Below the pieces are notes generated by a model. That model was not told the origin of the DNA. It did no database searches and worked only from the letters and a program-made list of their open reading frames with translations. From Sphingosinicella microcystinivorans (GTDB lineage Bacteria > Pseudomonadota > Alphaproteobacteria > Sphingomonadales > Sphingomonadaceae): a stretch of 64,000 nucleotides of DNA. The stretch spans positions 186,001 to 250,000 of the forward strand of contig NZ_CP116005.1 in assembly GCF_027941835.1 (NCBI RefSeq), read 5' to 3'. Both the position numbers and the translations under genes were made by a program. Each line of letters begins with the position of its first letter. The stretch's first letter is position 1. Positions 52,739-62,396 of this stretch are shown here, piece after piece.

Positions 52739-54555
52739 GCCTGCATCCCGTCGTCGCGTCCGTGACGGAACGCATCACCGAACGCAGCGCGCCGTCCCGC
52801 GCCGCCTATCTCGATCTCATTGCAGGGCAGCGGGACAGCGGCGTGCGCCGGTCCGCGCTCGCCTGCGGGAACCTCGCGCACGGCTTCGCGGCAGCGGAAG
52901 CCGACAAGGACGCGATCCAGGCGGCGCGCGGTATGAACATCGGCATCGTCACCGCCTACAACGACATGTTGTCCGCGCATCAGCCCTACGGCCGCTATCC
53001 CGAACAGATCAAGCTGTTCGCGCGCGAGGCAGGCGCAACCGCTCAGGTCGCGGGCGGCGTTCCCGCCATGTGCGACGGCGTCACGCAGGGCCAGAGCGGC
53101 ATGGAACTGTCGCTGTTCTCGCGCGACACCATCGCGCTCTCCACAGCCGTCGCGCTTAGCCACGGCATGTTCGAGGGCGCGGCGCTGCTGGGCATCTGCG
53201 ACAAGATCGTCCCCGGCCTGCTGATGGGTGCGCTGCGCTTCGGCCACCTGCCGATGATCCTGATCCCATCGGGGCCGATGCCATCGGGCATTCCCAACCG
53301 CCAGAAGCAGCAGGTCCGCCAGCGCCACGCGGAAGGCAAGGCGACGCGCGACGAGCTGCTCGCATCCGAGAGCGCCAGCTACCATTCACCCGGCACCTGC
53401 ACCTTCTACGGCACAGCCAATTCCAACCAGATGATGATGGAGGTGATGGGGCTGCACATCCCCGGCAGCGCCTTCGTGCCGCCCGGCACAAAGCTGCGGC
53501 AGGAACTGACGCGCGCCGCCGTCCACCGGCTCGCGGCGATCAGCGCGGAAGGAAACGACTATCGGCCGCTCGGCCTGTGCATCGACGAGAAGGCCATCGT
53601 GAACGCGGCGGTCGGTCTGCTGGCGACGGGCGGCTCCACCAATCACGCCATCCACCTGCCCGCCATCGCGCGCGCGGCGGGCATCGTGATCGACTGGGAG
53701 GACCTCGACCGGCTTTCGGAGGCCATTCCGCTGATCTGCCGCATCTATCCGAACGGCGAGGGCGACGTGAACCGGTTCGAGGCGGCCGGGGGCATGGCGT
53801 TCACGATCGCGGCACTGCTTGGCGCCAGGCTTCTGCACCGCGACATCCTGACGGTCGCCGGGCGCGATCTCGGCGACTACGCGCGGCAGCCGGTGCTGGA
53901 AGGCGACGCGCTCGCCTGGCAGGCGGCGCCCGCCGCCTCCCGCGACGAAACCGTCCTGCGCCCGGCGTCCGCGCCCTTTCAGCCGAACGGCGGGATGCGG
54001 CTCGTTTCCGGCAACCTCGGACGGGCGACGTTCAAGACCAGCGCCGTGGACCCGGCACGCTGGACGATCGAGGCGCCAGTGCGGGTTTTCCCGGATCAGG
54101 ATGCCGTGCTTGCCGCGTTCCGGGCGGGCGAACTCGACCGCGACGTGATCGTCGTCGTCCGCTTCCAGGGACCGCGCGCAAACGGGATGCCGGAACTCCA
54201 CAAGCTGACCCCGCCGCTCGGCGTGCTTCAGGACCGGGGCTTCCGCGTCGCGCTCGTCACCGATGGCCGCATGTCGGGCGCATCCGGCAAGGTGCCCGCC
54301 GCGATCCACGTGAGCCCGGAGGCCGAAGACGGCGGTCCGCTCGCGCGGCTGAGGGACGGCGACATCGTTCGCCTGTGCGCCGCGCGCGGAGGCCTCGAAG
54401 CGCTTGTCGATTCCGCCGAATGGGATGCCCGCCCCGCCGCGACGCCGCCACCGCCGGCCTTCGGCACGGGCCGCGAACTGTTCGCCCTGTTCCGTGCCGC
54501 CGCAGACGGTGCGGAACAGGGCGCCAGCCCCCTGCTCGCGGGGGCGGGACTATGA
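52735..54555 (+). CDS. edd: 6-Phosphogluconate dehydratase
   Basis: 606 residues, the length of true Edd. Fe-S and active-site segments are visible: [53 protein letters not shown] and [20 protein letters not shown]. It makes KDPG from 6-phosphogluconate. Clearly distinct from the IlvD-like dehydratase at 12.3 kb, which is shorter and has a different N-terminus. The stop overlaps the glk start. Confidence 0.95.
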   Translation: MSLHPVVASVTERITERSAPSRAAYLDLIAGQRDSGVRRSALACGNLAHGFAAAEADKDAIQAARGMNIGIVTAYNDMLSAHQPYGRYPEQIKLFAREAGATAQVAGGVPAMCDGVTQGQSGMELSLFSRDTIALSTAVALSHGMFEGAALLGICDKIVPGLLMGALRFGHLPMILIPSGPMPSGIPNRQKQQVRQRHAEGKATRDELLASESASYHSPGTCTFYGTANSNQMMMEVMGLHIPGSAFVPPGTKLRQELTRAAVHRLAAISAEGNDYRPLGLCIDEKAIVNAAVGLLATGGSTNHAIHLPAIARAAGIVIDWEDLDRLSEAIPLICRIYPNGEGDVNRFEAAGGMAFTIAALLGARLLHRDILTVAGRDLGDYARQPVLEGDALAWQAAPAASRDETVLRPASAPFQPNGGMRLVSGNLGRATFKTSAVDPARWTIEAPVRVFPDQDAVLAAFRAGELDRDVIVVVRFQGPRANGMPELHKLTPPLGVLQDRGFRVALVTDGRMSGASGKVPAAIHVSPEAEDGGPLARLRDGDIVRLCAARGGLEALVDSAEWDARPAATPPPPAFGTGRELFALFRAAADGAEQGASPLLAGAGL

Positions 54556-55523
54556 GCAGGATCGTCGTGGCCGACATCGGCGGCACTCATGCCCGCTTCG
54601 CCATCGCCGACACGGACAGGGGCCGCCCGATTTCCCTTGGCCCCGCACACACCTTCAAGACGGCCGAGCACGCTAGCGTCCTTTCGGCATGGAAGGCGTT
54701 CAGCGCGGCCGCAGGCGAGCCCCTGCCCCGCGCAGCGGCCATCTGCGTCGCCTGCCCGGTCTCCGGCGATATGCTGAAGCTCACCAACAATCCGTGGGTG
54801 ATCCGCCCCGCGCAGATCGCCGGGACGCTCGGGCTCGATCATCTCACGCTGGTCAACGACTTCGCCGCCGTCGCGCACGCCGTCGCCCATCTGGACAGCA
54901 GCCATCTGCGTCATCTCTGCGGCCCCGACCTGCCGCTGCCCGCCGCAGGTGTCATCGGCATCGTCGGCCCCGGCACGGGACTCGGCGTCGCCACGCTGCT
55001 GCGAACGGGCGAGACCTACCATGTCCTGCCAGGCGAAGGCGGCCATATCGACTTCGCGCCCCTCGATTCCATCGAGGATACGATCCTGCAGCGCCTGCGC
55101 CAACGCTACCGGCGCGTCTCCGTGGAACGCATCGTTTCCGGCCCCGGCCTTGTGAGCATCTATGAAGCGCTTGCCGCAATCGAAGGCCGCGCCATCACGG
55201 TGCCCGACGACGCGGCGCTGTGGTCGGCGGCCATCGCGGGCACCGACGACCTCGCCGTCACCGCGCTGGACCGCTTCTGCGCGAGCCTCGGCGCGGTAGC
55301 GGGCGACATGGCGCTCGTGCAGGGCGCGGCGGCCGTGGTGATCGCGGGCGGCGTCGGGCTCCGGCTTGCCGATCATCTCCCCCGTTCCGGGTTTCGGGAG
55401 CGCTTCATCGCGAAGGGCCGCTTCGAAAATCGCATGAGCGGTCTGCCGGTGAAACTCGCGGCGCATCCGCAACCGGGTCTGTTCGGCGCAGCGGCGGCCT
55501 TTCTGCAGGAGCACGCCCGATGA
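54552..55523 (+). CDS. glk: Glucokinase
   Basis: 323 residues, proteobacterial Glk family. [17 protein letters not shown] forms the ATP-phosphate loop. [29 protein letters not shown] (catalytic Asp) and [16 protein letters not shown] are in order, followed by [12 protein letters not shown]. It phosphorylates glucose taken up by the facilitator, feeding Zwf. Starts in the edd stop and ends in the eda start. Confidence 0.95.
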   Translation: MSRIVVADIGGTHARFAIADTDRGRPISLGPAHTFKTAEHASVLSAWKAFSAAAGEPLPRAAAICVACPVSGDMLKLTNNPWVIRPAQIAGTLGLDHLTLVNDFAAVAHAVAHLDSSHLRHLCGPDLPLPAAGVIGIVGPGTGLGVATLLRTGETYHVLPGEGGHIDFAPLDSIEDTILQRLRQRYRRVSVERIVSGPGLVSIYEALAAIEGRAITVPDDAALWSAAIAGTDDLAVTALDRFCASLGAVAGDMALVQGAAAVVIAGGVGLRLADHLPRSGFRERFIAKGRFENRMSGLPVKLAAHPQPGLFGAAAAFLQEHAR

Positions 55524-56161
55524 CCATCGAAACCGTCATGCGCCTCGCTCCCGTCATCCCGGTGGTGGTGATCGACGACCCCGCCCATGCCCGGCCGATC
55601 GCCGAGGCGCTGGTCGCGGGCGGTCTGCCCGCGATCGAAGTGACGCTCCGCACGCCTGCCGCGCTGGAGGCGATCGCCGAAATAAGCACCGTGGCGGGCG
55701 CCGTCGTCGGCGCGGGCACCGTGCTCGACGACAGGCAACTCGATCAGGCGATCGGGGCCGGTGCGACGTTCGCCGTCTCGCCGGGGCTCACCGAACGGCT
55801 GGGCCGGGCGGCGATCGAGCGGGACGTGCCCTTCCTGCCCGGCATCGCCAACGCGTCCGACCTGATGCGCGGCCTCGATCTCGGGCTGCGCCATTTCAAG
55901 TTCTTTCCCGCCGTCGCGAACGGCGGTCTGCCCGCGCTGAGGGCGCTTGCCGGGCCGTTCGGCGACGCCCGCTTCTGCTCCACCGGCGGAATCACGCCCG
56001 ACAATGCCGCGGACTGGCTCGCCGACCCCGTCGTGCTCTGCGTGGGCGGAACATGGATCGTGCCGCGAGGTACGCCCGACCCGGAACAGATCAGATCGGC
56101 TGCTGCGCGCGCTGCGGACCTCAGGCGGGCCGTCTCGCGAAAAAGCCGAAACCGGCAATGA
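55520..56161 (+). CDS. eda: KDPG/KHG aldolase
   Basis: 213 residues. The catalytic Glu is in LPAIEVTLRTP, the Schiff-base Lys in LRHFKFFPAVANGG, and the phosphate-binding CSTGGITPDN is intact. It splits KDPG into pyruvate and glyceraldehyde 3-phosphate. It is last in zwf-edd-glk-eda and overlaps the convergent transporter gene by 41 bp. Confidence 0.95.
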   Translation: MTIETVMRLAPVIPVVVIDDPAHARPIAEALVAGGLPAIEVTLRTPAALEAIAEISTVAGAVVGAGTVLDDRQLDQAIGAGATFAVSPGLTERLGRAAIERDVPFLPGIANASDLMRGLDLGLRHFKFFPAVANGGLPALRALAGPFGDARFCSTGGITPDNAADWLADPVVLCVGGTWIVPRGTPDPEQIRSAAARAADLRRAVSRKSRNRQ

Positions 56162-57407
56162 CGAGGTAGCACGCGGCGGGCAGGGCCAGCGCGATCGCGA
56201 GGCTGCCCGCGAGATCGGCAAGCGCGCCCGTCGCCAGCGGCACGACCGCGCCGCCGAAGATCGCGACGTTGATGATACCGGACCCGTCCGCCGTGCGGGC
56301 GCCGAGATTTTCGCAGGCCAATGAGAAGATCGTCGGGAACATGATCGAATTCATGAGGCCGATCGCAAGCAGGCTGTAGCCGGACACGAATCCCGTCGTC
56401 GTCGTGGAAACGAGAATCAGCGTTGCCGCGCCGCAAGCGACAAAAACCAGCACCTTGCCGGGGCTGATGACCCTCAAGACGGCCGAACCGATGAAGCGCC
56501 CCACCATCGCACCGCCCCAGTAGAGGCCGATCAGCTTTCCGGCCGACTGCTCCGCGAGGGCCATCACGCCCGGCTGCATCAGGTAGTTGACGATCAGCGA
56601 CCCGATCGAAACCTCTGCCCCGACATAGAGGAAGATCGAGAGCGCGCCGAAACCGAAGCGCGGACGCTTCAGCAGATCGAATCCCGCGAGCCCGGCGCTC
56701 TCCTCGTGCCTTTCGCCTTTCAGGCGATCGCGGAACAGCCAGACGGCGGCGGCGACGAGCGCAAGCACGACGGCAAGCCCGAGATAGCCGTGAACGATCG
56801 CGCGGCTTTCGGCCGTGCGATAGGCCGCGAGATCGGCGCCGGAAAGCTGATCGGCACTGACACCCGCAAGGCTGCCGAGGATGAGGATGGCGCCGCCGAT
56901 CGGGAAGATCGTCGTGCCGAGCGAATTGAACGCCTGCGCGAACGTCAGGCGGCTGTGCGCCGTTCGTGGCGGCCCCAGGAGGACGATCAGCGGGTTCGCC
57001 ACGACCTGAACGATCACGACACCGCTGGCGAGAACGAAAAGCGCGAACAGGAAGAGTGCATAGAGGGCCGCCTGGCTCGCCGGGATGAACAGCAGGCATC
57101 CGAGCATCATGAGGAGCAGGCCGCAAACGGCGCCGCGCATGTACCCGATCCGCTTGACGAGCTTCGCGCCCGGAATCCCGATCAGGAGATAGGCGGTGAA
57201 GAAGCAGAACTGAACGAGCATCGCCTGCGTGTAATTGAGCGTGAACAGCTCCTTCAGCTTGGGGATGATGACATCGTTCAGGGAGGTGATGCCGCCGAAG
57301 ATGAAGAACAGCGCGAAGACGTGGACCTGAAGGCCCTGCATGTCCGCCGCGTCGCGCTCGGCGGTGGGGGCGTCTGCCCGGTTTGTTCCCAATGAAAAAA
57401 ATGCCAT
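56121..57407 (-). CDS. FHS-family MFS sugar transporter (GluP-like)
   Basis: 428 residues, 12 helices. FALFFIFGGITSLNDVIIPKLKELF and YTQAMLVQFCFFTAYLL are the hallmark of the fucose/glucose/galactose-H+ symporters. The start ATG 57407 overlaps the stop of the upstream esterase (ATGA); a longer reading to 57599 is only antisense-compatible sequence inside that esterase. Glucose or a related hexose is the likely cargo, fitting both the glucose operon it faces and the esterase operon it belongs to. Confidence 0.88.
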   Translation of the reverse strand: MAFFSLGTNRADAPTAERDAADMQGLQVHVFALFFIFGGITSLNDVIIPKLKELFTLNYTQAMLVQFCFFTAYLLIGIPGAKLVKRIGYMRGAVCGLLLMMLGCLLFIPASQAALYALFLFALFVLASGVVIVQVVANPLIVLLGPPRTAHSRLTFAQAFNSLGTTIFPIGGAILILGSLAGVSADQLSGADLAAYRTAESRAIVHGYLGLAVVLALVAAAVWLFRDRLKGERHEESAGLAGFDLLKRPRFGFGALSIFLYVGAEVSIGSLIVNYLMQPGVMALAEQSAGKLIGLYWGGAMVGRFIGSAVLRVISPGKVLVFVACGAATLILVSTTTTGFVSGYSLLAIGLMNSIMFPTIFSLACENLGARTADGSGIINVAIFGGAVVPLATGALADLAGSLAIALALPAACYLVIAGFGFFARRPA

Positions 57408-59050
57408 CACCGCGCCCCCGGTTCGGGAATCCCGTCGGACGCACCGCCCGGTTCCGGCGCCATGCCGAAGATCGAGCGGTCGAGCCCTCCGGAGATCCGG
57501 TTCAGAACGATATCCAGCGTTTCCGCATCCGTCCGATAGGGCGCGAAGTGCGTGCCCAGTTCCATGACGGTAGACGTATCGTGCCGGTACGCCGGCCATG
57601 ACGGCACGCCCTCGCCGTTGGGATTCCCGGTTTTAACGAAATTGACCCAGTATGCCGACATGACGCGCGCGATCTCCCGGTCCGCGTCCGTGAAGTTCCG
57701 CCACGGGGAAACGTCCAGCGTGTCGAAGACATAGGGCAGCTCCGCCGAATGGAAGGCCCCGAACACATCCGGCGCATTCCCCGGCTCGGCGTGCGTGAAA
57801 TAATAGGCGAACAATCGACCGCCCCTCGCCGCAGGCGCGCTTCGCGACCAGTCGACCAGCGATGCGAGCCCGTAGAGGCGGGTGAGCACCTTGTTGCCCG
57901 CCGTGGCTCCGGCCTCGGTATCGACGCCGCCTTCGGGAAGGAAGAGCGCGGCCTTCTCCGGTCCGGCGAGACGTGAGACTTTTGATGCGAACATTTGCGG
58001 CGACATGCGGAAATAATCCGGGCTGAGGACGCCTTCGTCCGCATTCAACCCGACCATAACCGGCACGGATGCCAGATCACCGTGCGCCTGGAGCGCCCTC
58101 ACCTGATCCGGCAGAACCCGGCCGTCGACGACAGGGCCGACGAGCGGCACGCCGCCGATGTCGGCAGCACCGGCAAGCGGACCCGCAGAAAGAATGGCCA
58201 TGATCCTTTCGGCGGACACGGCGCGGAGTTCCGAAAGCGTGCCGACACCGGCCTTCGCTTTCAGGTCCTCGCCCCGGCGCCAAGCGTCATCGAGCGTCGG
58301 CAGGGCCGTTTCGATGATGCCGCTCTGAGCGATGGCCTGCGAGAACAGGCCGCGCGCCTGCGGCGATACCATCAGCATGTGCACGGCCATCGCGCCTGCG
58401 GATTGACCCGCGATCGTGATCCTTTCGGGATCGCCGCCGAACGCCCGGACGTTGCGCCGAACCCACCCGAGCGATGCGATGATGTCCTGCAGGCCGAAGT
58501 TAGCGGACCCTTGCGGATCGTCGGCCAATTCCCGGAATCCGGCATAGCCGAATACGCTGAGGCGGTAGTTGATCGCAACCACGACGATCCCCTGCCCGGC
58601 AAGCGCGGCACCGTCGTAGATCGGCACGGAATTCGATCCGCTCATGAACGCGCCGCCGTGGATCCACACGAGAACGGGACGGGCTTCGCTTCCTTTCGAT
58701 GCGGGCGCCCAGACGTTGAGATGCAGGCAATCCTCGGACACGGGAGGCGGCGCGACGTACTCCTTCGTCCACGGGCCGAAACCTTCGGGCGTGATCGCCT
58801 GCATACAGGACGGCGCATGGGTCGTCGCATCGCGTACCCCGCTCCACGCCTCCGCCGGACGCGGCGGCGCCCAGCGCAGCGTGCCGACGGGAGGCGCCGC
58901 ATAGGGCACGCCGAGGAAACGGGACACGCCGTCCACGATCTCGCCGCGCAAAGCGCCGCTTTCGACCGTCACCGTTGCGGGCTGCGCTACCGCCGGTGCC
59001 ACAAACGCGCAAACGGCCAATCCAGCCGCGAACAGACGTGTCCAGATCAC
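57407..59050 (-). CDS. Secreted type-B carboxylesterase (1)
   Basis: 547 residues with a signal peptide (MIWTRLFAAGLAVCAFVAPAVAQ region). The nucleophile Ser is in ITIAGQSAGAMAVHML, the acid Glu follows in LNADEGVLS, and His in FGAFHSAELPYVF. The start is a GTG at 59050 overlapping the next esterase's stop. Acts on esters in the periplasm; the substrate is unknown. About 45% of its visible motifs are shared with the following esterase in the same order, suggesting an old tandem duplication. Confidence 0.88.
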   Translation of the reverse strand: MIWTRLFAAGLAVCAFVAPAVAQPATVTVESGALRGEIVDGVSRFLGVPYAAPPVGTLRWAPPRPAEAWSGVRDATTHAPSCMQAITPEGFGPWTKEYVAPPPVSEDCLHLNVWAPASKGSEARPVLVWIHGGAFMSGSNSVPIYDGAALAGQGIVVVAINYRLSVFGYAGFRELADDPQGSANFGLQDIIASLGWVRRNVRAFGGDPERITIAGQSAGAMAVHMLMVSPQARGLFSQAIAQSGIIETALPTLDDAWRRGEDLKAKAGVGTLSELRAVSAERIMAILSAGPLAGAADIGGVPLVGPVVDGRVLPDQVRALQAHGDLASVPVMVGLNADEGVLSPDYFRMSPQMFASKVSRLAGPEKAALFLPEGGVDTEAGATAGNKVLTRLYGLASLVDWSRSAPAARGGRLFAYYFTHAEPGNAPDVFGAFHSAELPYVFDTLDVSPWRNFTDADREIARVMSAYWVNFVKTGNPNGEGVPSWPAYRHDTSTVMELGTHFAPYRTDAETLDIVLNRISGGLDRSIFGMAPEPGGASDGIPEPGAR

Positions 59051-60600
59051 CGTCCCGATGCTCCCGTCACGAAAGCCTCGATGAAATCCAGCCGCGCGCG
59101 GATCGGGTCCGCTTCCTGTCGCGCGCCGTCTTCATCGAAGATCATGATGTTGTCGGCAGCCGGATCGTAAGGCGACCATGCTCCTCCGCCGGTCGACGAC
59201 GGAATGCCGCTCTTCGCGAAATTAACCCAATAGTCGTGGATCAGGCGGGCCGCGGCCCTGTCGCCCTCGGACGTCTTCTCGCCGTGACGCGCCTCGACCG
59301 TATCGAAAACGAACGGAAGCTCCGAGGCGTGGAACGCGCCCGGCTGCGCAGCGCGCAGATAATCGGGCACGTAGCCGAAGCGGTACGTATAGACCGGCCG
59401 GCCCTTGCGCGAAATGATGCGCGTCACATGCCGCGCCGGTTCAAGGAACAGCAAGTCCGCCGAAACCGCGACGCCGATTTGCATGGCGTCGCGCTTGCCG
59501 TCCGGATCGTAGACCTTTTCCGCACCGGCCTGCACGGGGCCGAGAGGCGCATAGGCCTCGTCGATGCTACCGCCGAAGAAAAATCCGTCCGCGCTGTTCG
59601 CGCCGATGATCATGGGTATCGGGGCGCCGTCTCCGTTCTCGTAAGCCTTGTCGACAGACTTGCGAACGACTGCACCGTCCGCGAACAAGGCGGTGAAGTT
59701 CGTTGTCGAGAAAAGGCTCATCAGGTTGAGGCCGTCCATGACGCTCTCCGCCGGAAGCGCCCTGAGTGCCTTCAGCGAAGCGCCATCGGTTCCGGTCACG
59801 CCTTTCCCGCGCGCGAATTCGAGGCCCGTTGCTTCCGCCTCCGCCGCCGTGCGAAGCGGCCCCATGAGATCGCGCCCGCCGCCGGAAAGAACGATGGCCT
59901 TGTGGAAGAGCCCCTTGGCGAGCGGCGTGGTGGCAAGCGCATGGACCGACATGCCGCCCGCGGATTCGCCGAATATGGTGACATTACCGGGATCGCCCCC
60001 GAAGGCCGCGATATTCGCCTTCACCCACTCAAGCGCCGCGATCTGGTCGAGAATGGCGTAGTTGCCATGCGGCGTGCCGTTCGCCTCCCGCGTCAGCGCC
60101 GGGTGCGCGAAGAAGCCGAAGCGCCCGAGGCGGTAATTGAAGCTGACGAAGACGACGCCGGATTCCGCGAACTTCGTGCCGGCATAGACGGGCGGCGAAC
60201 TGCCGCCGTTCACGAACCCGCCGCCGTAAATCCAGACCATGACGGGCCGTTTTTCCGAAGACGGCTCCGCCGGTGTCCAGACATTCAGGTAGAGACAATC
60301 CTCCGACGGTTTCACACCGAGAGGGGCAGCATCGGCCTTATAGGGAATCTGCATACAGTCCGGCCCGTATCGGTCCGCACGCCGCACGCCCTTCCACGGT
60401 GCGGGGGCCTGCGGCGTGCGCCAGCGCAGATCACCGACCGGAGGCTTTGCGAACGCTATTCCCTTGTAGGCGAGCACGTCCCCTTCAGGCACACCCTGAA
60501 CGCTCCCCGACTGTGTGCGGACCGGCGCCGGGGTCGATGCACCCGCGCCTTGCGCCGCGCCGAGGAGCGCGGCCACGATAAACATACCGGCGGTCTTCAT
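59047..60600 (-). CDS. Secreted type-B carboxylesterase (2)
   Basis: 517 residues with a signal peptide (MKTAGMFIVAALLGAAQGAGA). It has the EDCLYLNVWTP signature, the nucleophile in VTIFGESAGGMSVHAL, an acid in GANSADGFFFGG and His in GAFHASELPFVF. ATG 60600 overlaps the phosphatase stop. It sits between a PafA-like phosphatase and esterase 1 in one operon under a TonB receptor, which points to scavenging of an esterified or acylated sugar compound. Confidence 0.88.
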   Translation of the reverse strand: MKTAGMFIVAALLGAAQGAGASTPAPVRTQSGSVQGVPEGDVLAYKGIAFAKPPVGDLRWRTPQAPAPWKGVRRADRYGPDCMQIPYKADAAPLGVKPSEDCLYLNVWTPAEPSSEKRPVMVWIYGGGFVNGGSSPPVYAGTKFAESGVVFVSFNYRLGRFGFFAHPALTREANGTPHGNYAILDQIAALEWVKANIAAFGGDPGNVTIFGESAGGMSVHALATTPLAKGLFHKAIVLSGGGRDLMGPLRTAAEAEATGLEFARGKGVTGTDGASLKALRALPAESVMDGLNLMSLFSTTNFTALFADGAVVRKSVDKAYENGDGAPIPMIIGANSADGFFFGGSIDEAYAPLGPVQAGAEKVYDPDGKRDAMQIGVAVSADLLFLEPARHVTRIISRKGRPVYTYRFGYVPDYLRAAQPGAFHASELPFVFDTVEARHGEKTSEGDRAAARLIHDYWVNFAKSGIPSSTGGGAWSPYDPAADNIMIFDEDGARQEADPIRARLDFIEAFVTGASGR

Positions 60601-62336
60601 CACCTTCCGTCTCCCTCGCCCGCAGCCACTGTTTCTCTCTGCGGCGTACATCTCACGCCAAATTCCGCAATGTCGATGCAGCGTCCATCCACATCGCCAG
60701 ACGGCGATACCCCTGCCAGCGCGGCAAGCGTCGGCGCGAGATCGACCACGCTGATCGGCAGGGCGCGTTCCTGATGGGCGATGCCCGGCCGCCAGAGCAG
60801 GATGGGAACCCGGCGATTGAAATCGCTGGGGCCGGAATGGCCGGTCATGAACAGCCCCGGAAACGGCGGCGCCGGGACCTTCAACGGGTCCGTCGCCAGC
60901 AGAACGTCGCCGCTGCGCTGCGCGTAGAACGACAATGCCATGCGATCGGCAAACGAAAGCTGGTCCGGGAGAAAGCGCGGGTCCGGCTTGCGACCCTGAA
61001 GCTGCTTCCCGGTCCATGCGCCCGCGATCCCCGGATGGTCCAGCGCATACTGGGCAGCGGCATCGGCAATGCGCTGCTTGAGCGCCGCATCGCCAAGGGC
61101 CTTTCCGCCTGCGTCCACGATGACGAGCTGGGTCGGATCGAAGAAGGCCGGCTTCAACGTGTTCCAGTCCACGCCGACAGCCCCGCGAACCGCGACATTC
61201 AGCGTGCCGAGCAGGTCGGCGGCGTCGATCCGGCCGGCCCCCGTATAGCCGCGGCGCTTCAGGCGTTCCGGTATGTCCGAGCCGCCGTGATCCGCCGTCA
61301 CCGCCACGGCAACGGGAATACGCAGCGCTTCCAGCCGCCTGAGCAGCCGCCCGATCCCTTCATCCAGACGGACCAGATGGTCGCACATTTCCGGCCCCTG
61401 CGTTCCATAGGCATGTCCGACCATGTCGGTGCCGGAAAGCCCGACCGCCAGCAGGTCCGTTGCGGACGCGCGGCCGAGCCGCTCCGTTTCGATCAGGCTG
61501 AGCGCGGCATCAATCGTAACGCTGTCGTAGAACCACGGCGGCAGGGCCGGTCCCGACGCCTCCGGCCGTCCTGACACCGGCGCGGGCGGATCGGGCGGCA
61601 GATGCGCATGGAACACGCCGCCGCCATCCAATGGAAACGACGCCTCCAGCGTGCGGCAGGCCTTGCGATGATAGAGCCACCGAATCTCGCGGCCGGCGAT
61701 CCGGCGGAAGACCGCTTCGTTGACCTTCTCCAATGACCGGAGCCGCTGCCTCGCGGCCTCGACGCTCGTGCCCCAGCTGTCGAATCCCTGTTTCCCGTCG
61801 AACCAGAAGGCACCGTCCGGCTGATGGCCGCCCATCATGATCGCGGACCGGTCCTTTCCGGCAACCGAATAGACGCGGCTTGCAGGCGACGCGGCCTTCA
61901 GCCAGTCGCCCAGCGTGGCAACCTCCAGCAGGCCCGGCCCCGTTCCCGACTTGCGGATCGTGCGGGCAGCGACATGGACGCCGTCATCGGTGCAGTACCG
62001 GTCCACCGAGTCTTTCTGGTCGAACCACTGGTTCGCGACGATGCCCGTCGCATTGGGATGACGGCCGGTCGCGATCACGGCATGTCCCGCGCATGTTTCG
62101 GTTATGCCGTGGGTATGGAAGGCATTCGCATAGACGATTCCGTGCGCGAGCGTTTTCAGCCCGCCACGGAATTGGTCGCGATAGCCGTTGAAGAGATCGG
62201 CGGAAAACTGGTCTATGGAGATGAGGACGATCAGCCTTGGCTGCACTCCGTCCTTCGGCGGACCCGCCTGCGACGGCGGGATGAATCCCGCCCCCGCCAG
62301 CATCACGACGAGCATCGCCACCAACCGAAACGCCAT
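60600..62336 (-). CDS. Secreted alkaline-phosphatase-superfamily enzyme (PafA/NPP-like)
   Basis: 578 residues with a signal peptide (MAFRLVAMLVVMLAGAGFIP). The metal Asp is in LISIDQFSADLF and the likely Thr nucleophile in HGITETCAGHAVIATGRHPN. More ligands lie in LSGTDMVGHAYG and VTADHGGSD, and in FMTGHSGPSDF near the end. GGAGG precedes ATG 62336. It should remove phosphate from monoesters or diesters in the periplasm. Confidence 0.87.
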   Translation of the reverse strand: MAFRLVAMLVVMLAGAGFIPPSQAGPPKDGVQPRLIVLISIDQFSADLFNGYRDQFRGGLKTLAHGIVYANAFHTHGITETCAGHAVIATGRHPNATGIVANQWFDQKDSVDRYCTDDGVHVAARTIRKSGTGPGLLEVATLGDWLKAASPASRVYSVAGKDRSAIMMGGHQPDGAFWFDGKQGFDSWGTSVEAARQRLRSLEKVNEAVFRRIAGREIRWLYHRKACRTLEASFPLDGGGVFHAHLPPDPPAPVSGRPEASGPALPPWFYDSVTIDAALSLIETERLGRASATDLLAVGLSGTDMVGHAYGTQGPEMCDHLVRLDEGIGRLLRRLEALRIPVAVAVTADHGGSDIPERLKRRGYTGAGRIDAADLLGTLNVAVRGAVGVDWNTLKPAFFDPTQLVIVDAGGKALGDAALKQRIADAAAQYALDHPGIAGAWTGKQLQGRKPDPRFLPDQLSFADRMALSFYAQRSGDVLLATDPLKVPAPPFPGLFMTGHSGPSDFNRRVPILLWRPGIAHQERALPISVVDLAPTLAALAGVSPSGDVDGRCIDIAEFGVRCTPQRETVAAGEGDGR

Positions 62337-62396
62337 CGCCACCTCCGCGCGTATCGGGGCGGGGTTCACCATACCCGGCTCCCCCGCCCCATGATC